Source: Rodentibacter caecimuris
Lineage (GTDB): Bacteria > Pseudomonadota > Gammaproteobacteria > Enterobacterales > Pasteurellaceae
Direction: 5' to 3' (one strand)
Assembly (NCBI RefSeq): GCF_024622045.1
Contig: NZ_JANKBP010000014.1
DNA: 64,000 nucleotides
In this document: piece by piece, positions 8,584-18,000 of the stretch
Numbering within the stretch: the first letter of the stretch is position 1
Layout: each line of letters opens with the position of its first letter
Translations under genes and position numbers: made by a program
Notes under the pieces: generated by a model
Seen by the model: only the letters and a program-made list of their open reading frames with translations
Told to the model about the DNA's origin: nothing
Databases searched by the model: none

Positions 8584-9714
8584 ATGAAAATTGTGATAGC
8601 CCCTGATTCTTTTAAAGAAAGTTTAACCGCACTTGAAGTGGCAACTGCCATTGAAACAGGCTTTAAACGTGTTTTTCCTGATGCGGAATATGTGAAATTA
8701 CCTATGGCGGATGGCGGCGAAGGGACAGTGCAATCCTTAGTGGATGCGACCCAAGGTAACATCGTGGAATGTGAAGTTACCGCCCCCTTGGGGGAAAAAA
8801 TCAACAGTTTCTTTGGGTTATCCGGTGATGGTAAAACCGCAATTATCGAAATGGCAGCGGCTTCGGGATTGCATTTGGTTTCAGCGGAAAAACGTAATCC
8901 GTTACTTACCACCAGTTACGGCACGGGTGAATTAATCAAACAAGCCCTTGAGCTTGGTGTGGAAAAACTCATTCTTGGCATTGGCGGTAGTGCGACTAAT
9001 GACGGTGGCGTGGGAATGTTGCAGGCACTAGGCATACAATTTCTAGATATTCAAGGCAATCAAATTGGCTTTGGTGGGGCAGAGTTAGCGAAGATCGAAA
9101 AAATTGATTTTCAAAAATTGGACGCACGCTTACAAAATATACAGATTGAAGTGGCTTGCGATGTGAATAATCCTCTTTGTGGCGAGCGTGGCGCCTCTGC
9201 TATTTTCGGTCCGCAAAAAGGGGCGACAGCGGAGATGGTACAACAACTTGATTGCGCATTAGCCCATTTTGCGAAAATTGCCAAATGGGATGGTGGTAAG
9301 GATATTGCAGAGCTGGCAGGTGCAGGAGCGGCAGGTGGCATGGGCGGCGGATTGTTGTTATTGCCAAATGTGCAACTTAAAGCCGGCGTACAAATTGTAT
9401 TAGAGAATTTACGACTTGCCGATTACGTGCAAGATGCCGATTATGTTATTACTGGCGAAGGGCGAATGGATGCGCAAAGTATTATGGGCAAAACCCCTAT
9501 TGGCGTAGCACGGACGGCGAAACAATTCAACAAACCGGTGATTGCCATTGTCGGCTGTTTGCGTGAAGACTACGATGTGGTTTATGCCCACGGTATTGAC
9601 GCGGTTTTCCCGATTATCCGCCAGTTAGGTGAGTTGTCCGAGGTTCTCAAACAAGGCGAACAGAACTTAATTTCTGCCGCGCAGAATGTAGCGAGATTGT
9701 TGGCGTTGAAGTAA
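8584..9714 (+). CDS. garK: Glycerate 2-kinase (GarK/GlxK family)
   Basis: This 376-residue protein carries the signatures of glycerate kinase type 1: APDSFKESLTA at the N-terminus, MADGGEGT, and GIGGSATNDGGVGMLQALG. It phosphorylates D-glycerate with ATP to 2-phosphoglycerate (GarK type), feeding enolase. It is in an operon with the permease, 15 bases apart, with ribosome site AAGGAG. A USS (ACCGCACTT) lies near its start. Confidence 0.93.
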   Translation: MKIVIAPDSFKESLTALEVATAIETGFKRVFPDAEYVKLPMADGGEGTVQSLVDATQGNIVECEVTAPLGEKINSFFGLSGDGKTAIIEMAAASGLHLVSAEKRNPLLTTSYGTGELIKQALELGVEKLILGIGGSATNDGGVGMLQALGIQFLDIQGNQIGFGGAELAKIEKIDFQKLDARLQNIQIEVACDVNNPLCGERGASAIFGPQKGATAEMVQQLDCALAHFAKIAKWDGGKDIAELAGAGAAGGMGGGLLLLPNVQLKAGVQIVLENLRLADYVQDADYVITGEGRMDAQSIMGKTPIGVARTAKQFNKPVIAIVGCLREDYDVVYAHGIDAVFPIIRQLGELSEVLKQGEQNLISAAQNVARLLALK

Positions 9715-9726
9715 GCGGTTAAACGA

Positions 9727-9880
9727 CATGATGTAGCAAATGCACAATTAAAAAAAATGTAAGGACGCCACGTTAGCGTCCGTAAAAATTAAATGATTTT
9801 AAAAGGTTGTATGGAGGACGCCGGCGTGGCGTCCCTACCTATGAGATAAAATTTAAGTTTGTGCAACGGCTACATAATAG
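9727..9880 (+). repeat. MITE-like intergenic element, copy 1
   Basis: Bases 9733-9867 are near-identical, in inverted orientation, to 13879-14015. The ends form imperfect terminal inverted repeats: ATGTAGCAAATGCACAA on the left (9731-9747) and TTGTGCAACGGCTACAT on the right (9860-9876). Inside are two GC-rich hairpins on GGACGCC / GGCGTCC at about 9763-9781 and 9816-9834. There is no coding capacity. Confidence 0.75.
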
Positions 9881-9891
9881 AGCGGTTAAAC

Positions 9892-9922
9892 AAAAGTGCG
9901 GTGATTTTTAACCGCACTTTTT
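9892..9922. terminator. Bidirectional terminator made of paired uptake signals
   Basis: AAAGTGCGGT and ACCGCACTTT form a 10-bp stem with an 8-base loop, with T runs on both strands. It sits between the convergent ends of garK and xerD. Confidence 0.75.
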
Positions 9923-9925
9923 CGT

Positions 9926-10819
9926 TTATCCCCTTGGGTGAAATCGTTCATGCAAGCGTTTTAACCGCTCTTTTGCAACATGTGTGTAGATTTGTGTGGT
10001 GGATAAATCGCTATGCCCCAGTAGCATTTGCACCACGCGTAAATCCGCACCATGATTGACTAAATGGGTGGCGAAAGCGTGGCGGAGTACGTGGGGTGAG
10101 AGTGCGTCCGCATCAATCTCGGCAAGCACGGCATAATGTTTAATACGATGCCAGAAAGTTTGGCGGGTCATTTGTTGTGCCCGTTGGCTAGGGAACACAA
10201 TATCGGAACTTTGTCCGTTTAATAAAACGGGGCGGGCATAAAGAACAAATTGGCGAACCCAATATGCCGCTTCTTCCCCCATCGGGACAATACGTTCTTT
10301 GTTTCCTTTGCCGATGACCCGCACAACCCCTTGTTGTACGCTCATATTTTCAATGGTGAGCGACACCAATTCCGTTACACGCAAACCTGTGGCGTAAAGC
10401 AATTCCAACATCGCTTTATCGCGCAATTCTAAAGGGATTTCCACATTCGGCGTATTGAGTAAGTCGGTAACTTGTTGTTCGCTTAAATATTTTGGCAGAC
10501 GGCTTGGTAATTTGGGTGAGCTTAATATTGCGCTCGGATCATCCGCACGATATTTTTCACGGTATAAATACTGGAATAATTTTCGCATGGCACTTAATAG
10601 CCGTGCAGTACTGGTCGCTTTATAGCCTTGCTCGACCCGTTCCCCGAGGAAATGCTGTAAATCCACTGCATCTAAGGTTTCAAGGGAAAGATGATGTTGC
10701 TCCAACCAATGACAAAGTGCGGTCAGATCCAACCGATAAGATTGCACGGTATTTTCAGAAAGCCCTTTTTCAATCCAGTATTCGTTAAGGAAGAGCTCCA
10801 CCAATGACAAATTATTCAT
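9926..10819 (-). CDS. xerD: Site-specific tyrosine recombinase XerD
   Basis: This recombinase works with XerC at the dif site to resolve chromosome dimers at division. The N-terminal SAM-like DNA-binding domain covers about residues 1-90 (LNEYWIEKGLSENTVQSYRLDL). The catalytic domain shows the tyrosine-recombinase residues in ATGLRVTEL (Arg), GKGNKER (Lys), HVLRHAFATHL (His, Arg), LGHSDLSTT (His) and IYTHV (Tyr). I chose the ATG at 10819 (297 residues) because AAGGAA lies just upstream and the family starts there; an in-frame ATG eight codons earlier has no ribosome site. It heads away from the MFS and proC genes on the same strand. Confidence 0.95.
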   Translation of the reverse strand: MNNLSLVELFLNEYWIEKGLSENTVQSYRLDLTALCHWLEQHHLSLETLDAVDLQHFLGERVEQGYKATSTARLLSAMRKLFQYLYREKYRADDPSAILSSPKLPSRLPKYLSEQQVTDLLNTPNVEIPLELRDKAMLELLYATGLRVTELVSLTIENMSVQQGVVRVIGKGNKERIVPMGEEAAYWVRQFVLYARPVLLNGQSSDIVFPSQRAQQMTRQTFWHRIKHYAVLAEIDADALSPHVLRHAFATHLVNHGADLRVVQMLLGHSDLSTTQIYTHVAKERLKRLHERFHPRG

Positions 10820-10867
10820 AATTTCCTTCGTATTTATCTTCACATCTTTGTTGGAACAGAATACCGC

Positions 10868-12031
10868 CTAATTTTGTTTGACCAAAAATGCCTCTAATTT
10901 TCGTGGTATCACTAAGAGCGAGAGCGCCGCTATAACGCTCATTAATAAGAACGTCATGGTTGGCGAAATCGGATAGATTAAGCCGGAGAGAGCCGAAAAC
11001 AGTGCAATAAGTGCGCCATTTGATAAGCCGTTATACAGCCCTTGCAATTTTGCAATGTGGTTTTGTGGTTGTGTGGTGATATAACGCACAATCGCATAAT
11101 GGCAAGCGGCATAAGTGAGGCTATGCGCCAGTTGGAGCGGTAAAATTTGCCAAAAAGTATCGGCGTAAGCCAAGCCTGCCCAACGTAAAATAGATACGAT
11201 TGCGGAAAGAAAGAAAATCAGACTGACCGCCCAATTTTGGAATAACCGGCGTGAAAAGAAGAACAATAAAATTTCCGCTAATACGCCTATCCCCCAAAGC
11301 AGACTGGTTTGAGAAACGGAAATACCGATGCTTGTCCAATAAATGGTACTGTACACATAATAGGCAGCGTGGGAGCTTTGAATCAGCCCTACTCCAATCA
11401 TCACCCGTAACGTGGTTGAATTTTTGAGTAATGTCAAAAAGCCGATTTGAGTCGGCGTACTGTCTATTAGCGTTTCATCTTTTGGCGGAATGGTTGGTTT
11501 GAGTAGCTGAATTAGGGTATAAAACAGCAAAAGTGCGGTCAAAATCCATACGATATTTTGTTCTCCGACCCAGTCTATCATACCGCCAAAGACAACTACG
11601 CCCAGAATGAAAGCGGCAGAGCCGATTAAGCGTACTTTGCCGTAATCCAAACCGATTTGGCGTTGCCAAGTGGACGCTAACGAATCGCCAATCGGCATAC
11701 CGGCGGAATTGACCATAGCAAAAAGTCCAATCGCAAAAAACAGTAACCAAAAATTATCGGCAACTAAACTCATGGTAGCCATAATCAGGGCGGAACATAA
11801 AGCCAATAATCGCAGGGAATTGATAATGTGATCGGCTTTTTTGATTAACGAAGAGAAAAATAATCCGCCGATAAAACGGAAAATATAGGCACTACCGATC
11901 ACAAGCCCGATCATTTCTTCGCCGTATTGTTGTGATTTCAACCAAGCAGGAAAGAACGGCAAAAATACGCCATAAGCACAGTAGTAGCCAAGAAAGCTCA
12001 GTGCGAGCCAGTAAAAGGGACGAACTTGCAT
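10868..12031 (-). CDS. MFS transporter, HcaT-like (3-phenylpropionate permease family)
   Basis: This is a 387-residue protein with 12 predicted membrane segments, beginning MQVRPFYWLALSFLGYYCAYG, which is typical of the HcaT / MFS_1_like group. The substrate is not known in Pasteurellaceae and the phenylpropionate name is by homology only. Its ATG shares one base with the proC stop (TAATG), so the two are translationally coupled. H. influenzae has the same order proC, HcaT-like, xerD (HI0307-HI0309, from memory). Confidence 0.85.
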   Translation of the reverse strand: MQVRPFYWLALSFLGYYCAYGVFLPFFPAWLKSQQYGEEMIGLVIGSAYIFRFIGGLFFSSLIKKADHIINSLRLLALCSALIMATMSLVADNFWLLFFAIGLFAMVNSAGMPIGDSLASTWQRQIGLDYGKVRLIGSAAFILGVVVFGGMIDWVGEQNIVWILTALLLFYTLIQLLKPTIPPKDETLIDSTPTQIGFLTLLKNSTTLRVMIGVGLIQSSHAAYYVYSTIYWTSIGISVSQTSLLWGIGVLAEILLFFFSRRLFQNWAVSLIFFLSAIVSILRWAGLAYADTFWQILPLQLAHSLTYAACHYAIVRYITTQPQNHIAKLQGLYNGLSNGALIALFSALSGLIYPISPTMTFLLMSVIAALSLLVIPRKLEAFLVKQN

Positions 12032-12849
12032 TAGAATAAGGTTTCCATTTCTTGTGAGCGTGCAACACAGGCGTGCATTGCTTCCGCCACGGTTTGATTA
12101 AATTGCCGCGTATTGAATACCTCCAACGCAGCAGCAGTGGTTCCGCCTTTTGATGTGACATTTTCTCTTAACGTGGCAAGCGTAATCTGTGGGTTTTCCA
12201 TCACCATTTTAGCCGCGCCAAGCATAGATTGCTGCACCAGTTGGCGGGCGGTGTTTGCATCTATATTCATTTCGATCAAAGCCTGTTGCATTGCTTCTAA
12301 CATTAAAAAGAAATAGGCGGGGCTACTGCCGGATGCGGCGGTTACGGCGTGCATTTGGCTTTCGTCTTCAATCCAAACGGTTTTTCCCACTGCCGCCAAT
12401 AATCGTTCCGCCAAAGTGCGGTCGATTTCAGCGGTATTTTTTGAGGCAAACAGCCCTGCCATTCCCTCACCCACTAATGCCGGCGTGTTTGGCATTACCC
12501 GCACAATGGATTTTGCACTAGGAATCAAGGCTTGCAAGCGGGCAGTGGAAATACCTGCGGCAATAGAAATGAATAATTTATCGGAAAAATCAACCGCACT
12601 TAGCGACTGACAAACCTCCGCCATCATTTGCGGTTTAACGGCAAGTAAGACAATATCGGCGCGAGAGGCGCTTTCTTCATTATTTTCTGCCGTTTGCACG
12701 CCTAGTTTGGTAAAGCTTTCCCGTTTTTCCCGATTAGGATCGTTCACAATAATTTGTACTGCCGGATACCCTTGTTTTAACAACCCCAACACAATAGCCT
12801 GTGCCATATTACCACCACCGATAAAGGCGATTAATTTTTGCTGCATCAT
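12031..12849 (-). CDS. proC: Pyrroline-5-carboxylate reductase
   Basis: ProC catalyses the last step of proline synthesis, the NAD(P)H-dependent reduction of pyrroline-5-carboxylate. The 272-residue protein has the Rossmann motif GGGNMAQAI near its start, KPQMMAEV in the middle, and the substrate-site motif SGSSPAYFFLMLEA. Length is normal. AGGAAAAA precedes the two adjacent ATG codons. It is the first gene of a pair with the HcaT-like transporter, and divergent from rdgC. Confidence 0.95.
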   Translation of the reverse strand: MMQQKLIAFIGGGNMAQAIVLGLLKQGYPAVQIIVNDPNREKRESFTKLGVQTAENNEESASRADIVLLAVKPQMMAEVCQSLSAVDFSDKLFISIAAGISTARLQALIPSAKSIVRVMPNTPALVGEGMAGLFASKNTAEIDRTLAERLLAAVGKTVWIEDESQMHAVTAASGSSPAYFFLMLEAMQQALIEMNIDANTARQLVQQSMLGAAKMVMENPQITLATLRENVTSKGGTTAAALEVFNTRQFNQTVAEAMHACVARSQEMETLF

Positions 12850-12913
12850 TTTTTCCTGTCAGTTTATGGGCTACAATGACGCCCATTTTACCTGATTATG
12901 AAGGAAGTGTACG

Positions 12914-13822
12914 ATGTGGTTTAAAAATTTAATGACATATAGAATCACAAAGCCCTTAGAATGGGATCTCGAACAATTACAAAAAAAGCTTGAATCTTGC
13001 CGATTTCATCCTTGCGGTGCACAAGATCAAAGTAAGTTCGGTTGGGGACGGCCGTTGCGCGGATCGGATTTATTATATTTTTTCTCCGCTAAACAGATTT
13101 TATTGGTGGCAAAAAAGGAAGAAAAAATCTTACCGGCGAATGTGGTAAAACGTGAGTTGGATGAGCGTATTGAAAGTGTGGAACAAAAAGAAAACCGCAA
13201 ACTGAAAAAAGTAGAAAAACAAACGTTAAAAGATGATGTGGTGATGAACCTGTTGCCACGGGCGTTCAGTAAAAATCAGCATACGGCGTTGTGGATTGAT
13301 ACGGAAAATCAACTTATTCATGTGGATGCGGCATCAAGCAAACGTGCGGAAGATACATTGGCATTATTGCGAAAATCCCTTGGTTCTTTGCCTGTTGTTC
13401 CCTTGGCGTTTGCGCAGGAACCCAGCACGATTTTGACCCATTGGATCACGCAAGACAGCCTGCCGCACTGGCTCATCGCCCTTGAAGAAGCCGAGCTGCG
13501 CGGCAGCCAAGAAGACAGCGTGATTCGTTGCAAAAAACAACCCCTTGAAAACGAGGAAATCCTTGCGCTATTACAAGAAGGGAAAAAAGTGGTCAGCAAA
13601 TTAGCCTTGGAATGGGAAGATACCCTCACTTTTGTGTTTAATGAAGATTGCACGATCAAACGCTTGAAATTTGCCGACAACGTACGCGAGAAAAATGAGG
13701 ATATTTTAAAAGAAGATTTCGCCCAGCGATTTGATGCGGATTTTGTGTTAATGACAGGGATTATCGCCAAATTAACTGAAAATTTATTGGACGAGTTTGG
13801 CGGGGAGAAAGCCAGATTATAA
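12914..13822 (+). CDS. rdgC: Recombination-associated protein RdgC
   Basis: This 302-residue protein begins MWFKNLMTYRITKPLEW, the typical RdgC start, and contains GWGRPLRGSD, also typical. RdgC is a ring-forming DNA-binding protein that limits RecA action and is near the nucleoid. Length matches the family. AAGGAAG lies upstream of the ATG. It is divergent from proC and followed by a paired-USS terminator. Confidence 0.94.
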   Translation: MWFKNLMTYRITKPLEWDLEQLQKKLESCRFHPCGAQDQSKFGWGRPLRGSDLLYFFSAKQILLVAKKEEKILPANVVKRELDERIESVEQKENRKLKKVEKQTLKDDVVMNLLPRAFSKNQHTALWIDTENQLIHVDAASSKRAEDTLALLRKSLGSLPVVPLAFAQEPSTILTHWITQDSLPHWLIALEEAELRGSQEDSVIRCKKQPLENEEILALLQEGKKVVSKLALEWEDTLTFVFNEDCTIKRLKFADNVREKNEDILKEDFAQRFDADFVLMTGIIAKLTENLLDEFGGEKARL

Positions 13823-13824
13823 TG

Positions 13825-13856
13825 AAAAGTGCGGTTAAATTTGACCGCACTTTGTT
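13825..13856. terminator. Terminator made of paired uptake signals after rdgC
   Basis: AAAAGTGCGGT and ACCGCACTTT form a stem closing an 8-9 base loop, followed by a T-rich stretch, 2-3 bases after the rdgC stop. Confidence 0.7.
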
Positions 13857-13864
13857 TGATTTTC

Positions 13865-14018
13865 GGTATGATTTAGCAGTTGCACAAACTTAAATTTTAT
13901 CTCATTGGTAGTGATGCCATGCCGGTGTTCGCCATACAACCTTTTAAAATCATTTAATTTTTACGGACGCCAGCGTGGCGTCCCTACATTTTCTTTAAAT
14001 TGTGTATTTGTGACATAT
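13865..14018 (-). repeat. MITE-like intergenic element, copy 2 (inverted)
   Basis: Bases 13879-14015 match copy 1 in reverse, including the block of TTTTAAAATCATTTAATTTT type between the hairpins and the GGACGCC/GGCGTCC hairpin at about 13965-13983. The other internal hairpin is degraded (13906-13932). The outer ends are less well conserved than in copy 1. Confidence 0.72.
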
Positions 14019-14063
14019 ACCATTGATTTTCGATATGATGTCGTGTTGTACAACACGGGCATG

Positions 14064-14780
14064 TTAATGTGAATAAGACGCCTTGTTTTGACCGCTTAGG
14101 GCTTGGAGTTTACGTAAAATAAAGCTTAATACTACGCCATAAGCCGGCACAAATAGCAAAATGCCAATAAATAGTTTGAATAAGTAATCCACAAACCCAA
14201 GCTGTATCCAATGCTCCGCCATGAAAGTGTCCGTGCTTTGATAAAATGCCACGCCGAAAAACACGAACGTGTCGGCAAGCGAGCCGAATAGCATCGAACT
14301 GCTTGGTGCGATCCACCATGTTTTAAGTTGTCGTAATCGGTTAAATACCGAAACATCCAATAATTGCCCCACCACATAAGCCAAAAAGCTGGCGAGTGCG
14401 ATGCGGAAGACAAACAGATCAAAGTTGCCTAACGCCTCAATGCCCTGAAATTGAGAATCGGAAAACAGCACGGAGATGACATAACTCACGATTAGCGCCG
14501 GAATCATCACGATAAAAATAATCCAACGGGCTTCTTTTGCACCGAATACACGTACGGTTAAATCCGTAGCGAGGAAAATAAAGGGAAAAGTAAGCGTTCC
14601 CCAAGTGCTGTGAAAAGAAAAGTTTTCTGCGGCGCCAAGTGCGGTCAGTTTTAGAGTAATTTCAAAGGGAATTTGTACTAAATAATTGCTTGCCGCAATG
14701 ATTAGAATATGGAAAAAACTTAACCAAATAAGAGCGGTGCGCTTTTGTTGCGCATTAAAAATAGAATGTTGGATTTTCAT
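14064..14780 (-). CDS. yhhQ: Queuosine precursor transporter (YhhQ / Vut_1 family)
   Basis: This is a 238-residue membrane protein with about six helices and the family motifs FPFIFLATDLTVRVFG and SSMLFGSLADTFVFF. YhhQ proteins import preQ0 or preQ1, the deazaguanine precursors of the tRNA base queuosine. A likely preQ1 riboswitch lies in its 5' leader, which supports the assignment independently. The start follows AAAAAGGTATAAC. Confidence 0.92.
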   Translation of the reverse strand: MKIQHSIFNAQQKRTALIWLSFFHILIIAASNYLVQIPFEITLKLTALGAAENFSFHSTWGTLTFPFIFLATDLTVRVFGAKEARWIIFIVMIPALIVSYVISVLFSDSQFQGIEALGNFDLFVFRIALASFLAYVVGQLLDVSVFNRLRQLKTWWIAPSSSMLFGSLADTFVFFGVAFYQSTDTFMAEHWIQLGFVDYLFKLFIGILLFVPAYGVVLSFILRKLQALSGQNKASYSH

Positions 14781-14784
14781 GTTA

Positions 14785-14828
14785 TACCTTTTTAATTTAA
14801 TGGAAAATCGGGGTGAGGGAACCCGAGT
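14785..14828 (-). promoter_or_regulatory. Likely preQ1-I riboswitch upstream of yhhQ
   Basis: Read on the minus strand, the leader contains TCGGGTTCCCTCACCCCGA, a short stem closing a loop with the GGUUC...CACCC pattern of preQ1 class I aptamers. An A-rich tail ending AAATTAAAAAGG follows and overlaps the ribosome site, as expected for translational control. The adjacent gene is a queuosine precursor transporter, a known target class. Confidence 0.75.
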
Positions 14829-14844
14829 TAAAATAAGGACTCGA

Positions 14845-14872
14845 ATCTTACTAAGATTTACCGGAATTGCAA
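14845..14872 (-). promoter_or_regulatory. Candidate sigma-70 promoter of yhhQ
   Basis: On the minus strand, TTGCAA (14872-14867) and TAAGAT (14850-14845) are 16 bases apart, placing the transcript start just ahead of the putative riboswitch. The -10 box is one arm of a perfect palindrome AATCTTAGTAAGATT. Confidence 0.5.
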
Positions 14873-15019
14873 GTAAAGATAGGAAAAGAGGGTATTCAAT
14901 TTATAGATCTGTGTTAGCTGATAGTTGAGGTAATGTAATAGCAATAATCGAATTGATTGTTTTTTGTGCGTTTGCTACATAAAAGTGAAGAAACTTGTTC
15001 TCCTCCCTTTGTAAAAGCC

Positions 15020-15053
15020 TCAAAAAATAAGGCTAACTTTTTGGGTTAGCCTT
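15020..15053 (-). terminator. Intrinsic terminator of the adhesin gene
   Basis: On the minus strand, GGCTAAC and GTTAGCC form a stem with a 7-base loop, followed by TTATTTTTT. It lies just beyond the adhesin stop codon. Confidence 0.85.
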
Positions 15054-15075
15054 CATATTGTCAATTATGGAGTGA

Positions 15076-18000
15076 TTACCACTGATAACCTACGCCAACA
15101 GAGCCGCCAAGATCGCCACGGGTATTGGCATTACCTTGTAATTTCAAGATAAGTTTACCATTATCACTTGCACGGGAGTAGCCCACTGCAACTGCATTTT
15201 GACCTTTGAAAGTACCTGCGGATGCCGCTACCATTGATTTACCCGGAATGTAAACTTGTGGTAAGCCTGCTGCTGCATTCGCTCCCGCGATACCACCACG
15301 GAGATCTTTGTTCATCTTATTCATACGGTTGTTGATGTTGCCTACAGTGCCTTTCAACTGGCCGACATTGACTGCATCAGTACTTGCAGTACCGGCTGCA
15401 ACATTTGTTACTTTTGTTGGTGAACCGTCTGCTTTAGACACTTTCACATCGCCGTTTGCATCCCCACCAATGATTGGACCTTTGTCCCCGCCAACCTGAA
15501 CATTTTCAAATACAGGTTTTGCTGATGTCGCAATAGTAATATCTTTTCCGGAACGTGTAATCACAACATTTTTACCTGCATTGATATTTACCTTGCTACC
15601 AGGATTTACACGGGTAGGTGCTGTATCACCGATAACTTCACCACCAACACTGGCGGAGTTTAGCTCCCAACCGGAACCGTTAATTGCACTTGCAACATCT
15701 TCAACAGTTGCAAGAGGTTTCGAACCGTTTGCATTGTTAAATTCAGCTTTACCGGTTGTCGTATTTGCGTACACATTACCGGCTGCGTTATTTGCCATCT
15801 GAGTTGCATCAACTCTCACCGTGATATTGCGTGTACCGTTAGCATCTGTTGAGCCCGTTACTGTAACAGCACCATCACCACTGAATTTCACATGATTTGC
15901 ATTTTTCACCGTATCAATGTAGCCGTTACCGCTTGTTTCAACAACCCACCCCATGTTTTGTAGGTCACGCACTGTTGCTGCTGAATCCGGTGTTGTTGCA
16001 TTAGTTAAGTCAACTAATGTTTTATTTTCAACCGGTGTTGATGCATTACCATCCGGGTTAGTTACAACATTTGTCGTATTCAGTGTAGAGCCTACGCCTG
16101 TGATTTGCGTTGGTTTACCGTCTGTTGTGATATTCAGCGCATTTTCAGGCTGTTCTGCATTGTTAGTTGCAGGTGTCGCTTTATCTGCATTGAAATCTAC
16201 TTTCGGTGCTGTTGGGTTCGATACATTACCTACAGTTAATGTCGTTGCATTTGCGTGGTTCACCGTAATGTTGTTATCTAACGCATAAGTGAATGTGCCG
16301 TTCTCTTGTTTCACACGAAGGTTTTTACCCGCATTGAATGTGATAGTATCACCAGCTTTCACTTTATAGTTATCTTTACCGACTTGATCGACAAAGTCTG
16401 TATCATCTCTGCCAATCGTTGCGTTAAATGACGCATTGTTCACTAAGTTTGCCACTTCACTTGCGTTTAATAACAAGTCAGGTTGTGCAACTTTCACCGT
16501 ACCATTGTCATTTACCGAACCAGTTGTGGTGTTCACTTTCACACCTTCCGGTGTTACCGCAATTGTGTTATCCGCCGATTTGATGTCATAAGTTACATTG
16601 AAGGTATCTGGTTGACCATTTTCACCTTTTGTAACCGTTACATTAGCTTTCGTACCATTGCCATTAACGTAGTTAACCGTATCACCTGGATTTACTAGTG
16701 CTTTCTCACCTGCAGTCGTATTCATGAACCAACCTGTGTTATTCACCGTATTGGCTACATCTTCCACTGTTGCAAGTGGTTTAGTATTGTTATGGTTATC
16801 AAACTCCGCTTTACCGGTTGTATTGTTCGCAGACACATTACCTGCCGCATTATTCGCTACTGCGGTCGCATTCACATTAAATGAGATATTCGCGCCACCT
16901 TTGTCATTCGCAACAACCGTTGATGTGATCGTATTAGAATCTACAAAGTTGACTTGCTCATCAGGTGAAATATGTTCAACCACAGCACCACTTGCATTAC
17001 CTAGTTTCCAACCCGCATTCACATAATCGTTTAATTGCTCAAACGCTGCCGTGATGTTGGTCGCCGGTGTTGCTGGTACTGTATAGTTCTCACTAGGTGC
17101 TAAACCCGTGGTATTTAATGTACGCTCAAATCCTTCAACTTTACCTGTTGTTGTATTAAATGTTGTATTACCGCCGAAGATGTTTGTAATTGAATCACCC
17201 AGTCTATACAACTGGCTACCATTTACCGCATCAGAACTATCTTTAGAAATAGTACCATTTGCGACACCTGTAATCTTATCGCCATTCACATCTAAGCCGT
17301 CAGGACCTGATGTGATATTCGTTGAGTGATTTGAATCAGAGACATTACCTACCGTTAATGTTGTCGTGTTTGTATGAGTAAACGTTACATTATCCGTGGT
17401 CGAAATATTAAAGGTTGCGTTATTTTGTTCAATCTTAATATTTTTACCTGCGTTGTAAGTCACTGTATCGCCAGCTTTGATTGGTTGTGAACCTGTACTG
17501 CTGAACTCACCATTTGTACCCGTTATATTACCTGCAGCCGCATTCCAGTGTACGTTATTGATAGTATCAACAATATCACCTACGGTTGCAATTTTATTAC
17601 TGTTATCAACTGGGTTACCCGCTTCTACAGTGGTTGCATTTGCTCTACCGTCAGTTACGGTTGAGTTACCCGTTACTTGATTAACAATGTTAGTGGCATT
17701 TGCAACTAATTTACCGTCAACCACTTTAATGGTGTTGTCGTCTACGTTCACATTGTACGTCACGTTGCTTACCGTACCGTTTTCGTTAGTCTCAACAAGC
17801 GCTGTAGTCGCTGTACCATTCACAAAGTTTACTGAGTCATACGGTTTCACAAAATCACGCGCTTGACCATTATTTTGTAAGTTCCAACCTGAATTCAGGA
17901 TATCGCCTACTGTCGCGGCGTTCGTAATATTCAAGGTTGACGGTAACGTTTGTGATTTAGTGATCTCATCACCAACTTTGTACTCATCATTGTTATTCGT

